Source: Lysobacterales bacterium (GTDB lineage: Bacteria > Pseudomonadota > Gammaproteobacteria > Xanthomonadales > Rhodanobacteraceae). From it: a DNA stretch of 47,130 nucleotides. Positions 17,973 through 28,564 of this stretch are shown here, piece by piece. Every line of letters starts with the position of its first letter. Position 1 is the first letter of the stretch. The notes below the pieces were generated by a model. It was not told the origin of the DNA, did no database searches, and saw nothing but the letters and a program-made list of their open reading frames with translations. The stretch is taken from the NCBI GenBank assembly GCA_017305135.1, contig JAFKNA010000025.1:1-47130 (forward strand), written 5' to 3'. Both the position numbers and the translations under genes were made by a program.

Positions 17973-18635
17973 ATGAACATCCGCGACTGGCCCGAACACG
18001 AACGTCCCCGCGAAAAGCTGCTCGCCCGCGGCGCGGGCGCACTCTCCGACGCCGAGCTGCTGGCGGTGTTCCTGGGCTCCGGCCGCCGCGGGCAGAACGC
18101 CGTCGACCTCGGCCGCGAACTGCTGGCACGGGCCGGCGGCCTCAAGGCGCTGCTCGACACCCCGCCGGAGGGGCCGGGCATCGGCGCCGTGGCCTGGTGC
18201 CGGCTGTGCGCGGCGCTCGAACTCGGCAAGCGCTACCTCGAGGCGGAACTCGCCGCCGGCCAGACGCTCTCCGATCCCGCCGCCAGCGCCCGCTTCCTCA
18301 AGGCACGCCTGGCCGGCTACCCCTACGAGGTGTTCGGCTGCCTGTTCCTCGACAACCGCCATCGCGTGCTCGGCTTCGAGGAGCTCTTCCGCGGCTCGAT
18401 CGACGGCGCCGCGGTGCACCCGCGCGAGGTGGTGCGGCGTTGCCTGCGCCACAACGCGGCCGCCGTCATCATCGCCCACAACCATCCCTCGGGCGTGGCC
18501 GAACCGAGCGCCGCCGACCGCGCCATCACGGTGCGCCTGCGCGACGCGCTGCAACTGATCGACGTGCGCCTGCTGGATCACTTCGTCATCGGCAGCGGGG
18601 TGCCGACCTCGCTGGCCGAGCGAGGGTGGATATGA
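17973..18635 (+). CDS. radC: RadC family JAB/MPN-domain protein
   Basis: Conserved protein of uncertain biochemical role, historically called a DNA repair protein. The 220-residue product has an N-terminal helix-hairpin-helix-like region ([28 protein letters not shown]) and the metal-binding JAMM motif [14 protein letters not shown] with H169 and H171. The adjacent [20 protein letters not shown] segment is typical of the family. Length is normal for chromosomal RadC. Neighbouring coaBC on the opposite strand is the common gammaproteobacterial arrangement. The start fits the usual MNIRDWP-type N-terminus. It is followed by an inverted-repeat element. Confidence 0.95.
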   Translation: MNIRDWPEHERPREKLLARGAGALSDAELLAVFLGSGRRGQNAVDLGRELLARAGGLKALLDTPPEGPGIGAVAWCRLCAALELGKRYLEAELAAGQTLSDPAASARFLKARLAGYPYEVFGCLFLDNRHRVLGFEELFRGSIDGAAVHPREVVRRCLRHNAAAVIIAHNHPSGVAEPSAADRAITVRLRDALQLIDVRLLDHFVIGSGVPTSLAERGWI

Positions 18636-18646
18636 GGGTGGTTTGA

Positions 18647-18777
18647 AGGGCTGAGGGCCGAGGGCTGGCGACGGGTTCGACCGCTTTTGCAGGTGACCCG
18701 GGGGCCACAGCCGTCCCGCCATCAAGGCAATCCGACGGCAACGCCGCTCCAGCCCTCAGCCCTCGGCCCTCAGCCCT
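18647..18777. repeat. 20-bp perfect inverted repeat flanking a 91-nt core
   Basis: AGGGCTGAGGGCCGAGGGCT at 18647-18666 is exactly complementary to 18758-18777. The right arm is preceded by a further partial unit (AGCCCTC at 18751-18757). It lies between radC and the HD-domain gene. It could act as a long stem or be a small non-autonomous mobile or REP-like element. I recall GGGCTGAGGGC-type repeats as common in Lysobacterales genomes. Confidence 0.75.
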
Positions 18778-18845
18778 CCTTTTCACGGATCGCCCGGCGC
18801 GCTGTGGCTATACTCGGCGCGGGTCCAGGAGGGGGCGGTCCGAAC

Positions 18846-19958
18846 GTGGTGCTTTCCATCCCGGCGGCGGCGTTCGAGCCAGATGCGGTCGAACGGGCGC
18901 TGCCCGATCCGGCTGCTGCACGGGCTGCGCTCGGCGCTGCGGCCGCCCGCCTCGATGCTCTCCTCGCGCTGCAACGCGAGCGCTTCGGCGCGCTGGCCGG
19001 AGAGCGCGGCGAAGCCCGGTTCCTGGAGCGCTGCCTCGATGCGCTGGCACTCTGCCATGCGCGCCTCGCCTTCCGCCACGGCACGCTTGGCGATGATTTC
19101 CACGCCTACCACAACGAGGGCCACATCGCGGAGATCTGCGGCGGTCGCATCGGCCGCCTGTCGGCCGCACCCGGCGCCGACGCGCTGGACCTGCGCGACT
19201 GGGGCGCGCTGCTCCTGTTCGGTGCCGCGCACGACCTCCGCCAGCGCGAATCGGGGCCGGCATTCGCCGGCATCGGTGCCAACGAATGCGCGAGCCTCGC
19301 CGAAGCCTGGCGCATCCTCGATGCGTGCGGCTTCTCGCGGGAAGCGGATGCCGACACCTATCTCGCGCTCGAACTGATGATCGCCGGCAGCACCTTCGAT
19401 GCCGCGCCGCTGCCCGGCGCGCATCGCCTCAACGCGGCGGATCTGGTGCAGAGCGGCGGCGCGCTGGCGGCGCGGCTGGACCGCGTCCTCGATGGCCTCG
19501 GCGGCGAGTCGCGGCAGGACGCGCGGGTGCGCCACGCACTCGACCTCGCCCTGATCGCCGCGGACCTTGACACCGCCAACGTCGCCGAGCCCTTGCTGGC
19601 CTTCGCCGACGGCAGCGAGCGCCTGTGCCGCGAGCGCGAGCGCCTGGCCGGCCGCGAGCTCGGCGCGGCGGAGAGCGCGCGGCCGGTGCTGGCCTTTCTC
19701 ACTGCCGGGCAACTGCGCTTCTTCTTCGAATTGCACGACTTCCATTCGGACCTCGGCCGCGCTGCGTTCGCCGCCGGCAAGCAGGCCAATGCGGCCCCGC
19801 TGCGGGCGCTCGCGCTCGGCGTGCGCGCGCGCCTGGCGGTGCACGGAATCCCACCCGATGGCGAGGCGGTCATCGCGGCCTGGCGCGCGGGCGCGGCGAG
19901 CGTCGCGGCCGGCGGGCGTGCCGCGCCGCCTCCGCTATCATTCGCGGATGAAGCCTGA
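18846..19958 (+). CDS. HD-superfamily phosphohydrolase-like protein
   Basis: Function not established. The 370-residue product has a histidine-rich segment FHAYHNEGHIAEI (H86, H89, H93) and an HD dipeptide in LLLFGAAHDLRQRE (H129, D130). This spacing recalls predicted metal-dependent HD phosphohydrolases with a YHN..H signature. The rest is helical and rich in Ala, Arg and Leu, with FFFELHDFHSDLG late in the chain. The start is GTG at 18846 (or 18849), about 10 nt after AGGAGGGGG (18827-18835); a TATACT hexamer at 18809-18814 may be its -10. The in-frame ATG at 18687 would lie inside the inverted repeat and I rejected it. It overlaps the RlmI-like gene by 11 bp, so the two are co-translated. 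Confidence 0.72.
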   Translation: MVLSIPAAAFEPDAVERALPDPAAARAALGAAAARLDALLALQRERFGALAGERGEARFLERCLDALALCHARLAFRHGTLGDDFHAYHNEGHIAEICGGRIGRLSAAPGADALDLRDWGALLLFGAAHDLRQRESGPAFAGIGANECASLAEAWRILDACGFSREADADTYLALELMIAGSTFDAAPLPGAHRLNAADLVQSGGALAARLDRVLDGLGGESRQDARVRHALDLALIAADLDTANVAEPLLAFADGSERLCRERERLAGRELGAAESARPVLAFLTAGQLRFFFELHDFHSDLGRAAFAAGKQANAAPLRALALGVRARLAVHGIPPDGEAVIAAWRAGAASVAAGGRAAPPPLSFADEA

Positions 19959-21129
19959 TACCGCCGCTGCGCCGCCCCTGATCCGTCTCAAGACCGAACG
20001 CCGCTCGCTGCATCCCTGGATCTTCCAGAAGATGGTGGAACGCCCCGATCCGCGCCCGCGGCCGGGCAGCGTGGTGGAAATCGTCGACCGCGAAGGGCAG
20101 TTCGCTGGCCGCGGCTTCTACAACGGCCATTCGCGCATCGCCCTGCGCGTGCTGACCCAGAACCCGGCGGAGGCGGTCGATGAGGACTTCTTCGCGCGGC
20201 GCATCGATGCCGCGGTCGCCCTGCGCCGCGAGGTGCTGCAGCTCGACGCGGCGACCGATGCCTACCGGCTGGTCCACTCCGAGGGCGACGGCCTGTCCGG
20301 ACTGGTGGTCGACCGCTTCGCCAACACGCTGGTGGTGGAATACTTCGCCGCCGGCATGTTCCGCCAGCGCGACCTGATCCGGCGTTGCCTGCTGCGGCAT
20401 TTCCCCGGCGCCGACATCTACGCCTTCGCCGAGGAGCACGTGCAGAAGCAGGAAAGCTTCGACTGCTCGACGCCACCCACGCCGGCGCCGGTGGTGATCC
20501 ACGAACACGGCGTCGCCTTCCACGCCGCACCCGGCAGCAAGCACAAGACCGGCTTCTTCGCCGACCAGCGCGACAACCGGCTGTGGCTGTCGCAGTTCTG
20601 CGCCGGCAGGCGGGTGCTGGACCTGTGCTGCAACTCCGGCGGCTTCGGCATCTACGCGCTGGCCCGCGGCGGCGCCGCGGAAGTGACCGGCGTCGACCTC
20701 GACGAAGGCATCCTGCAGATCGCCGAGGGCAATGCACGCCTCAACCGCGTGCGGCCCCGCTTCGTGCAGGCCGACATCTTCCACTGGCTGCGCGATGCCG
20801 GCAGCCGCCACGGCGAGTACGACGTGGTGGTGCTCGACCCGGCCAAGATGACGCGCGACCGCGAGCAGGTGATCCCGGCGCTGAAGAAGTACCTGGACAT
20901 GAACAAGCTGGCATTGGGCGCGGTGAAGCCCGGCGGCCTGCTGGCCACCTTCTCCTGCACCGGGCTCGTCAGCGAGGAACAGTTCCTCGACATGCTACGT
21001 CGCGCCGCGTTCTATGCCGGCCGCAGCGTGCAGGTGCTGAAGGTGGCGGGCGCCGGCCCGGACCATCCATGGCTCGCCAACGTGCCAGAGTCGCGCTATC
21101 TCAAGGCCGCCTTCTGCCGCGTGGAGTGA
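19948..21129 (+). CDS. rlmI: RlmI-like 23S rRNA (cytosine-5) methyltransferase
   Basis: SAM-dependent RNA methyltransferase; RlmI of E. coli makes m5C1962 in 23S rRNA. The 393-residue length fits (about 396 in E. coli). It has an N-terminal PUA-like domain (RSLHPWIFQKMV and the SVVEIVDREGQFAGRGFYN stretch), a central EEHVQKQESF segment, and a Rossmann methyltransferase domain. That domain has motif I LDLCCNSGGFGIYAL (about 223-237), VVLDPAKMTRDREQ and FSCTGLVSEEQF, and it ends in HPWLANVPESRYLKAAFC, typical of the family. The ATG at 19948 lies inside the end of the HD-domain gene. I am confident of the family and less so of the exact target base. Confidence 0.9.
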   Translation: MKPDTAAAPPLIRLKTERRSLHPWIFQKMVERPDPRPRPGSVVEIVDREGQFAGRGFYNGHSRIALRVLTQNPAEAVDEDFFARRIDAAVALRREVLQLDAATDAYRLVHSEGDGLSGLVVDRFANTLVVEYFAAGMFRQRDLIRRCLLRHFPGADIYAFAEEHVQKQESFDCSTPPTPAPVVIHEHGVAFHAAPGSKHKTGFFADQRDNRLWLSQFCAGRRVLDLCCNSGGFGIYALARGGAAEVTGVDLDEGILQIAEGNARLNRVRPRFVQADIFHWLRDAGSRHGEYDVVVLDPAKMTRDREQVIPALKKYLDMNKLALGAVKPGGLLATFSCTGLVSEEQFLDMLRRAAFYAGRSVQVLKVAGAGPDHPWLANVPESRYLKAAFCRVE

Positions 21130-21162
21130 GCGCGCGCAGCGCCGCCATCGCGGCCGGCCCTT

Positions 21163-21189
21163 CGTAGAAGCGCACCCGGGCGCGACCCG
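21163..21189. repeat. Half-copy of the GTAGGAGCGCACC-type repeat
   Basis: CGTAGAAGCGCACCCGGGCGCGACC resembles the left arm of the palindrome at 41439-41519 (CGTAGGAGCGCACCCTGTGC...). No right arm is seen. It lies in the 137-bp gap between the RlmI-like gene and acs. Confidence 0.45.
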
Positions 21190-21266
21190 CGCGAACACAT
21201 CACGCGCTGCGCCGGCGACCCGCGCAAGTGGCACACTGGCCACCCACATCCCGCAGGAGAGCTGCC

Positions 21267-23194
<1,928 letters not shown>

Positions 23195-23198
<4 letters not shown>

Positions 23199-24235
23199 GT
23201 GCCGAGCCGGCGTCGCATACGGGCCTCGGCAACTGCGGTTGCGCCTGGTCGCGGGCGATGTCGGGCAATCCGCTCGCGCAGGCCTGGGACCTGGAGGAGC
23301 GTCGGCGTCGACAGTGGCTGCCGGGCCTGCGCTGGCGGGTGGCCGGCCTGGCCGGTTTGGGCGTTCTTGCCGGCACCGCGGCGTGGCTCGCTCGTATCCA
23401 CCAGAGTGCGCCGATCGACAGCGGCAACCTCCCGGGCCTTGCCCTCGCCTGCGCCGCGCTGGCGGCGCTGGTCGTCGGGCACGAGCGTACCCGGGCCGGG
23501 CGTGACCTGGTCCACGGTTGGCTGGCCAGCGCCCCGCTTCCGGTCGAACGTACCCGCGAAGCGCTGCGCCGCCGCGTGATCGGCAGGAGTATCGGCCGCC
23601 TCGTCATGGTGTGGCTCGCGGGAATGGGGTTGGCGCTCGCCGCCGGTGCAGCGTGGCTTGCCATGATCGTCGCACCCGCGCTCGGCGTGGCGATGGGCGG
23701 TACGGCGGGGTGGTGGCTCGCTCGCCGCCCGTCGCAGGCGGCACCGCTGGTACTGCCGCGGCTGGCGCGCCGCAGTCACTGCGGCGGGACGGAGGCGGGG
23801 CTTCGGGCGCTGTCGCGATGGCCATCAGCGATGCTGCGGGCAGACGCCAATCCGCGGTTGCATGCGCTCATCACGGGCTCCCTGTTGATGGCGCTGCCGG
23901 ACATGCCGCTGTCGCGCGCACTGGCCGTGCTGCTGCTGTTGGCGCTGGCGCTGCTGGCGTGGGATCTCGCGACGGCCACGCTGAAGACCCTCCGCGAAGC
24001 CGCCGACTGGCTCGGAGTCAGCCCGCTCGGCAGCCGGCGGCGGCAATGGGCGGTGCTGCGCAAATCCGCCGCATCGGTGCTCGTGGTGGTCGTCGCCATG
24101 GCCGCTCTCGCGCTGGCGCTGGGTTTTCCAGGCTGGCTCGTGCTGGCGGTTGCGGTTACCTGGTTGTCCGCCTGCATTCGAGCGTTTGCCCTGGAAGGCG
24201 GTCGCGGCGCACCAGCGCGCCGGGAGCGGGCATGA
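23195..24235 (+). CDS. Predicted ABC transporter membrane subunit, unrecognised family
   Basis: I do not recognise the family. With the GTG at 23195 (overlapping the acs stop as GTGA) the product has 346 residues; an ATG at 23258 gives 325 and is also plausible. There are about six hydrophobic segments in two groups: near 48-65, 80-96 and 130-175, then near 230-265 and 300-335. Basic cytoplasmic loops lie between ([17 protein letters not shown] and [14 protein letters not shown]). This layout fits the permease half of an ABC-2-type exporter, and the ATPase gene follows with an ATGA overlap. Substrate unknown. Confidence 0.65.
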
Positions 24236-24981
24236 GTGCGGCGTCACTGCGATTGTCCGGACTGGTTGCCGATCGCGGGATCCGCCGCGTGCTCGACGGC
24301 GTGTCGCTCGAAGTCGCGCGGGGCGAGTGGGTGGTGCTGCTTGGCGCGAACGGCAGCGGCAAGAGCACCCTGGTCGATTGCTGCAGCGGCCGGCTGGAGC
24401 CGCGCGGCGGCACGGTCGTGATCGCCGGCCACGACCTTGGTACCGACCCGGTCGCAGCCCGCGCGGCGCTCGGCGCCGCCGGCCCGCCACAACGGCTGCC
24501 GGAGCTCCTCAGCGCGCGCGAATGCCTCGCCATCATGGCGGCCGCACGCGGTCTGGCGCTGATCGACGCCGAGGTGCTGGAACTTGCGTCCACGCTCGAC
24601 CTCGCGCCCTGGCTCGACGATGCGGTTGCCCTGATGTCGCTGGGCACGCGGCAGAAACTCTGCGTGCTGCTTGCCCTGCTGGGTGATCCGGCGCTGATCC
24701 TCCTCGACGAGGCCTTCAATGGCCTCGACGCCACGAGTTCACTGCGGCTCAAGCAGCACCTGGCCGATCGCGTACGGGCGGGGCGCTGTGGCGTGCTGCT
24801 GGCGACGCATGCGCTCGACATCGCCGGGCATTGGGCCGATCGCGCCGTCCTGCTGCACCAGGGCCGCATCGTCCATGCCTGGAATCGCGCCGAGCTCAAG
24901 GCGCTCCGCACCACGCCCGGCGGGCTGGAAGCCGCGCTGGCGGCGCGCATGACCGCAGCCGACACGGCCGGCCATGCCTGA
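24232..24981 (+). CDS. ABC transporter ATP-binding protein
   Basis: Cytoplasmic nucleotide-binding subunit, 249 residues. Walker A is GANGSGKST (about 38-46), the Q-loop Gln lies in GPPQRLPEL, the signature is the degenerate MSLGTRQKL in place of LSGGQ, Walker B is LILLDEAFNGLD, and the switch His is in LLATHALD. The SLGTRQKL form is typical of ABC-2-type exporters of the NatA/CcmA group. The start overlaps the permease stop by 4 bp and the end overlaps the PPTase start by 8 bp, so the three should be made together. Substrate unknown. Confidence 0.88.
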   Translation: MSAASLRLSGLVADRGIRRVLDGVSLEVARGEWVVLLGANGSGKSTLVDCCSGRLEPRGGTVVIAGHDLGTDPVAARAALGAAGPPQRLPELLSARECLAIMAAARGLALIDAEVLELASTLDLAPWLDDAVALMSLGTRQKLCVLLALLGDPALILLDEAFNGLDATSSLRLKQHLADRVRAGRCGVLLATHALDIAGHWADRAVLLHQGRIVHAWNRAELKALRTTPGGLEAALAARMTAADTAGHA

Positions 24982-25714
24982 CGAGCTAAAACCCGCAGGG
25001 GCGCCGGGCCGCGGAGTCGAGGCCCGGGCGTCGTGGTCGCCATACGGGTGGCCGCCGGCGCTGCAGTGCGACGAGATCCACCTGTGCCATCTGGTGCTGC
25101 CGGCAGGGATGGCGCCGCGCGATGTCGGCGCGGCGGCGCACGCCCTGCTCGGCAGGCTGATCGGCCATTATGCGGGCGGCGTCTCGCCCCCGCGGCTGGC
25201 GCGCGGCCCGCACGGCAAGCCGCACGCGCCGGACTTTCCCGGTTTCGAGTTCAACCTCAGCCACGCCGGCTGTCACGTGTCGTTCGCCTTCGCCCGAGAC
25301 CAGCCGCTGGGCGTGGACATCGAGTGGCGCGAGCGCCGCATCCAGGTGCAGGAGCTGGCGCGGCGCTTCTTCACGGCGGCGGAAGCGGATGCGCTGGACG
25401 GGCTCGCTCCGGATCTGCGGCGGGCGGCCTTCCTGCGCCTGTGGACGCACAAGGAAGCGGTGCTGAAGGCGTTCGGTGTCGGCCTCTCGTTCGGACTCGA
25501 CCGGCTGGAGTTCTCGCTCGATGCACGCGGCGCCGTGGCGGCATTGCGCGCAATCGATGCGGCGTGCGGACCGGTGCACGAATGGCGGCTGCATGCCTTC
25601 CGGCCCGCGCCCGGCGTCGAAGGCGCGCTGGCCTGGCGAGGGCCGCCGCGGCGGGTGCGGATGTTCGCGCTCGCCTTCCCCGCCCCGGGCAATGCGGGGC
25701 TCGCGTCGGGCTGA
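24974..25714 (+). CDS. 4'-phosphopantetheinyl transferase (Sfp/HetI type)
   Basis: Transfers the phosphopantetheine arm of CoA to carrier proteins of fatty acid, polyketide or non-ribosomal peptide synthesis. The 246-residue product has the three family motifs in order: FNLSHAGCHVSFAFA, PLGVDIEWRERR (metal-binding Asp and Glu) and LRLWTHKEAVLKAFGVGL (the W-x-x-K-E-A-x-x-K motif). The length is that of the Sfp/HetI type, well above AcpS. It overlaps the ABC ATPase gene by 8 bp and ends the operon begun by acs. No carrier protein or synthase is in the window, so its partner is unknown. Confidence 0.92.
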   Translation: MPDELKPAGAPGRGVEARASWSPYGWPPALQCDEIHLCHLVLPAGMAPRDVGAAAHALLGRLIGHYAGGVSPPRLARGPHGKPHAPDFPGFEFNLSHAGCHVSFAFARDQPLGVDIEWRERRIQVQELARRFFTAAEADALDGLAPDLRRAAFLRLWTHKEAVLKAFGVGLSFGLDRLEFSLDARGAVAALRAIDAACGPVHEWRLHAFRPAPGVEGALAWRGPPRRVRMFALAFPAPGNAGLASG

Positions 25715-25830
25715 CCGCCGGCGATTCCTGCATCGCTGCGCAACGGCCCGATGGTGGTCGCTTGAAACCGTCCGCCGTCGGTGCCACGGTGCAGGCAGGC
25801 ACCACGCCGGATCGGAAAGAGGATCCAGAC

Positions 25831-26286
25831 ATGAACCGCACCACCGGAACACGGCTTGCGCTTGGCGCCGCGCTCGCCTTGACGCTGTCGGGATACGCAT
25901 CGGCTGCCACCGTGGACGCCGCGGCGGAGGCCGGCGGCGATACCTGCGGACGCATCAGCACCTTCGATGTCGCGCCACGCCAGGAAAAGCTGCACGAAGC
26001 GACCATCATCAGCGTGGATGGCCAACTGCCCGGGCCGCGCGACGCCGACGCGTGGCGGGTCAGCGCAGGCCACCATGTGCTCGAGGTGGGCGAGCGCATC
26101 GACAATCGCTATCTCAGCTTCAATGATCGTCAGCGCAACTCGGGAAACCGCTACAAGAGCCTGGAGATCGACGTCCCGGCCGATACGACCCTGCTGATCG
26201 CCGCGCGCCTGGACAGCAGCCGCTGGAATGATGGGAACTACTGGCAGCCGGTGGTATGGAAGGAGGTCAGCGAGCCTTGTCGCTAA
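25831..26286 (+). CDS. Small secreted protein of unknown function
   Basis: I do not recognise it. The 151-residue product has a clear Sec signal peptide ([25 protein letters not shown], about 1-25). The mature part of about 126 residues contains two Cys (in GGDTCGR and at the end in SEPCR) that could form a disulfide. Recognisable stretches are [29 protein letters not shown] and [25 protein letters not shown]. The pattern suggests a small beta-rich periplasmic or secreted domain. The ATG follows AAAGAGGA. It stands alone between the PPTase gene and pdxJ. Confidence 0.7.
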   Translation: MNRTTGTRLALGAALALTLSGYASAATVDAAAEAGGDTCGRISTFDVAPRQEKLHEATIISVDGQLPGPRDADAWRVSAGHHVLEVGERIDNRYLSFNDRQRNSGNRYKSLEIDVPADTTLLIAARLDSSRWNDGNYWQPVVWKEVSEPCR

Positions 26287-26404
26287 AGAACGTTTCCGCT
26301 GCGCCCGGCTCTGGTGGATGCGGCAGCGCCGGCACTCGGACCGATCTGGCCTCCCTGGATGCACGCCCATGCCGGACGCGGGGCGTGGGAGCAGAGGCCG
26401 CTCC

Positions 26405-27184
26405 ATGACCGCGCTCAGCGTCAACGTCAACAAGGTTGCGGTTCTGCGGAACTCGCGCGGGCACGACCGGCCCGATCCCGTGGTGGCCGCACGGGTGGCG
26501 ATCGAAGCCGGCTGCCAAGGCATTACCGTGCATCCGCGGCCCGACCAGCGGCACATCCGGGTCGATGATGTCGCACGTATCGGCGCGGTGGTGGGCCATG
26601 CCGAGTACAACATCGAGGGCAATCCGTTTGCGCCGCCGCGCGGCCGCTATCCCGGATACCTCGAACTGGTGCGCCAGGCCAGGCCGCGCCAGGCGACCGT
26701 GGTCCCCGATGGCGACGACCAGATCACCTCCGACCACGGTTTCGACCTGGCGCGCGATGCGGCGCGGCTGGCGCCCCTGGTGCGCGAACTCAAGGCGCTC
26801 GATTGCCGGGTGAGCCTGTTCGTGGATGCCGGCGTTGCCGAGGTGTGGCGGGCCGCGGAGATCGGCGCGGACCGCATAGAGATCTACACCGAACCCTACG
26901 CGAGTGCCTTCCTTGCGGGCGATTACGGCAAGGCGCTCGAAGCTTGCGTGCGTACGGCGGAAGCGGCGCGTGCGGCGGGCCTGGCCGTCAACGCCGGGCA
27001 CGACCTCGACCAGCGGAATCTCGGGCCGCTGGTCGCGGCCATTCCCTTTCTCGCAGAGGTGTCGATCGGGCACGCCCTGTTCGGCGAGGCGCTCTACGAT
27101 GGGCTCGCGGCCACGGTCCGCAACTATCTCTCGATCCTGGCGCGGCCGCATCCCGCGGCGGGCAGCGGGCAGGATCCTTCCTGA
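26405..27184 (+). CDS. pdxJ: Pyridoxine 5'-phosphate synthase
   Basis: Condenses 1-deoxyxylulose 5-phosphate with 3-amino-2-oxopropyl phosphate in vitamin B6 synthesis. The 259-residue TIM-barrel protein has [15 protein letters not shown] near the N-terminus, [70 protein letters not shown] and [14 protein letters not shown]. The N-terminus reads [11 protein letters not shown] where enterobacterial PdxJ has VNIDHVATLRN, so it belongs to a different PdxJ subgroup. From memory pdxJ neighbours tonB-exbBD in Xanthomonas; here it converges with exbD. Confidence 0.95.
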   Translation: MTALSVNVNKVAVLRNSRGHDRPDPVVAARVAIEAGCQGITVHPRPDQRHIRVDDVARIGAVVGHAEYNIEGNPFAPPRGRYPGYLELVRQARPRQATVVPDGDDQITSDHGFDLARDAARLAPLVRELKALDCRVSLFVDAGVAEVWRAAEIGADRIEIYTEPYASAFLAGDYGKALEACVRTAEAARAAGLAVNAGHDLDQRNLGPLVAAIPFLAEVSIGHALFGEALYDGLAATVRNYLSILARPHPAAGSGQDPS

Positions 27185-27297
27185 TCGGGTACGGACGCCC
27201 GCTGCAAACGTCGGACCCCGGCGCGAGGCCGCTGGAACGTGAGCCGCCGCCGGCACCGTTGCACCAGCAGCGGCAAAGGCAACAAGGCTGAAACAAG

Positions 27298-27325
27298 AAG
27301 GGCGCTGCGTTGAAGCAGCGCCCTT
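27298..27325 (-). terminator. Intrinsic terminator between pdxJ and exbD
   Basis: Perfect 11-bp stem AAGGGCGCTGC / GCAGCGCCCTT with loop GTTGAA. On the minus strand the stem is followed by TTCTTGTTT, so it serves the tonB-exbB-exbD operon best; on the plus strand the T tract is short, though it may also stop pdxJ transcription. Confidence 0.8.
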
Positions 27326-27351
27326 GAGCATCCACGGTCCCGGCGGGTCGC

Positions 27352-27774
27352 TTACTGATCCCCGCCGGCGCCGGTGGTGATGAAACCGATCTTGACCATG
27401 CCAGCCGCCTTGGCATCCGCCATGACGGTGGCGATCTTCTGGTACTCGGTGGTCTTGTCGGCGCGGATCTGCAGTTCCGGCTGCGGGTTCTTCTGCGCGG
27501 CGACGCGCAGCTGCGCCTGCAGGATGGCCTCGGTCACCGGCTCATCGTTCCAGAACAGGTCGCCCGAAGCCCGCACCGCGAGATCGATCGGCTCGGGCGG
27601 GTTGGTTTCCTGCACGTTCGGATTGGCCTGCGGCAGGTCGATGCGGATCCGATGGGTCATCAGCGGCGCCGTGATCATGAAGATGATCAGGAGCACCAGC
27701 ATCACGTCGACGAGCGGCGTGACGTTGATTTCCGACATCGGGCCACCACCGCCACCGCCTGAACTCATTGCCAT
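27352..27774 (-). CDS. exbD: ExbD/TolR family proton-channel subunit
   Basis: Inner-membrane partner of ExbB that couples proton flow to TonB. The 140-residue product has a glycine-rich N-terminus (SSGGGGGGPM), then EINVTPLVDVMLVLLIIFMITAPLM, the single membrane helix with the conserved Asp in PLVDVMLVLL. A periplasmic domain follows, with DLPQAN near its start. It lies 3 bp after exbB and ends before a strong hairpin. Xanthomonas carries two exbD copies here as I recall; only one is present in this window. Confidence 0.95.
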   Translation of the reverse strand: MAMSSGGGGGGPMSEINVTPLVDVMLVLLIIFMITAPLMTHRIRIDLPQANPNVQETNPPEPIDLAVRASGDLFWNDEPVTEAILQAQLRVAAQKNPQPELQIRADKTTEYQKIATVMADAKAAGMVKIGFITTGAGGDQ

Positions 27775-27777
27775 GAC

Positions 27778-28554
27778 TTACTTCCTCGCAACAACAGGGG
27801 CGACCCCCGACTCGACGCGTGAACCGGTGGCGAAGAAGTCGTGCAGGTCGTGGGCGAACTCATCCATGCGCGCGAAGATGACGCGGTTCTGGCGCACATA
27901 GAAGTTGAAGCCGAGTACCGCCGGGATGGCCACGAACAGACCGAAGGCGGTCATGATCAGCGCCTCGCCGACCGGGCCGGCCACCGCTTCCATGGAGGCG
28001 TTGCCGGAGGCGGCGATCTTGATCAGCGCGTGGTAGATGCCCCACACGGTGCCGAGCAGGCCGACGAACGGCGCGGCCGAGCCGACGGTCGCCAGCAGGG
28101 TCATGCCGCCTTCAAGGCGCAGGCTCTCATGGGCCACCGACTGGCGCAGGGCGCGGTCGATGAACTCCGAGCGGTTCAGTGCCTCGACCAGGCGGCTGCC
28201 TTCATTGCGCTGGTGGTGGGCGGCGGCGGAAGCCGCGGCGAGGGCGATCTTGGAGAACGGCTCGTTCTTCGGCTGCTCCTCGAGGAAGCGCACCGCATCC
28301 TGCGCCGATGGAGTCTCCCAGAAGGTGTGGATGATGCGCTCCATGCGCCGGCGCACCATCGTGTTGCGCAGGAAATTGAAGACGATGTAGTAGATCGACA
28401 TGATCGACATCACCACCAGGGTGATGAAGACGATCCAGCCGAGCGCATCGAAGTTCTGGATGAGGTCCTGGAAGCCCATCTGCTGCATGGCAGCGGCATT
28501 GCCGCCAGCGCCGGGCACGGGAGCAACTGGGGTTTGTGACGGATCTTGCTGCAT
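27778..28554 (-). CDS. exbB: ExbB/TolQ family proton-channel subunit
   Basis: Inner-membrane protein forming the proton channel with ExbD that energises TonB. The 258-residue product has an Ala/Gly/Pro-rich N-terminus, a first membrane helix (about 38-60, LGWIVFITLVVMSIMSIYYIVF), a large cytoplasmic loop, and the MotA/TolQ/ExbB domain. That domain has LATVGSAAPFVGLLGTVWGIYHAL and PVGEALIMTAFGLFVAIPAVLGFNF (second and third helices). Sits 10 bp after tonB in the same operon. Confidence 0.95.
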   Translation of the reverse strand: MQQDPSQTPVAPVPGAGGNAAAMQQMGFQDLIQNFDALGWIVFITLVVMSIMSIYYIVFNFLRNTMVRRRMERIIHTFWETPSAQDAVRFLEEQPKNEPFSKIALAAASAAAHHQRNEGSRLVEALNRSEFIDRALRQSVAHESLRLEGGMTLLATVGSAAPFVGLLGTVWGIYHALIKIAASGNASMEAVAGPVGEALIMTAFGLFVAIPAVLGFNFYVRQNRVIFARMDEFAHDLHDFFATGSRVESGVAPVVARK

Positions 28555-28564
28555 GGCGCTACCT

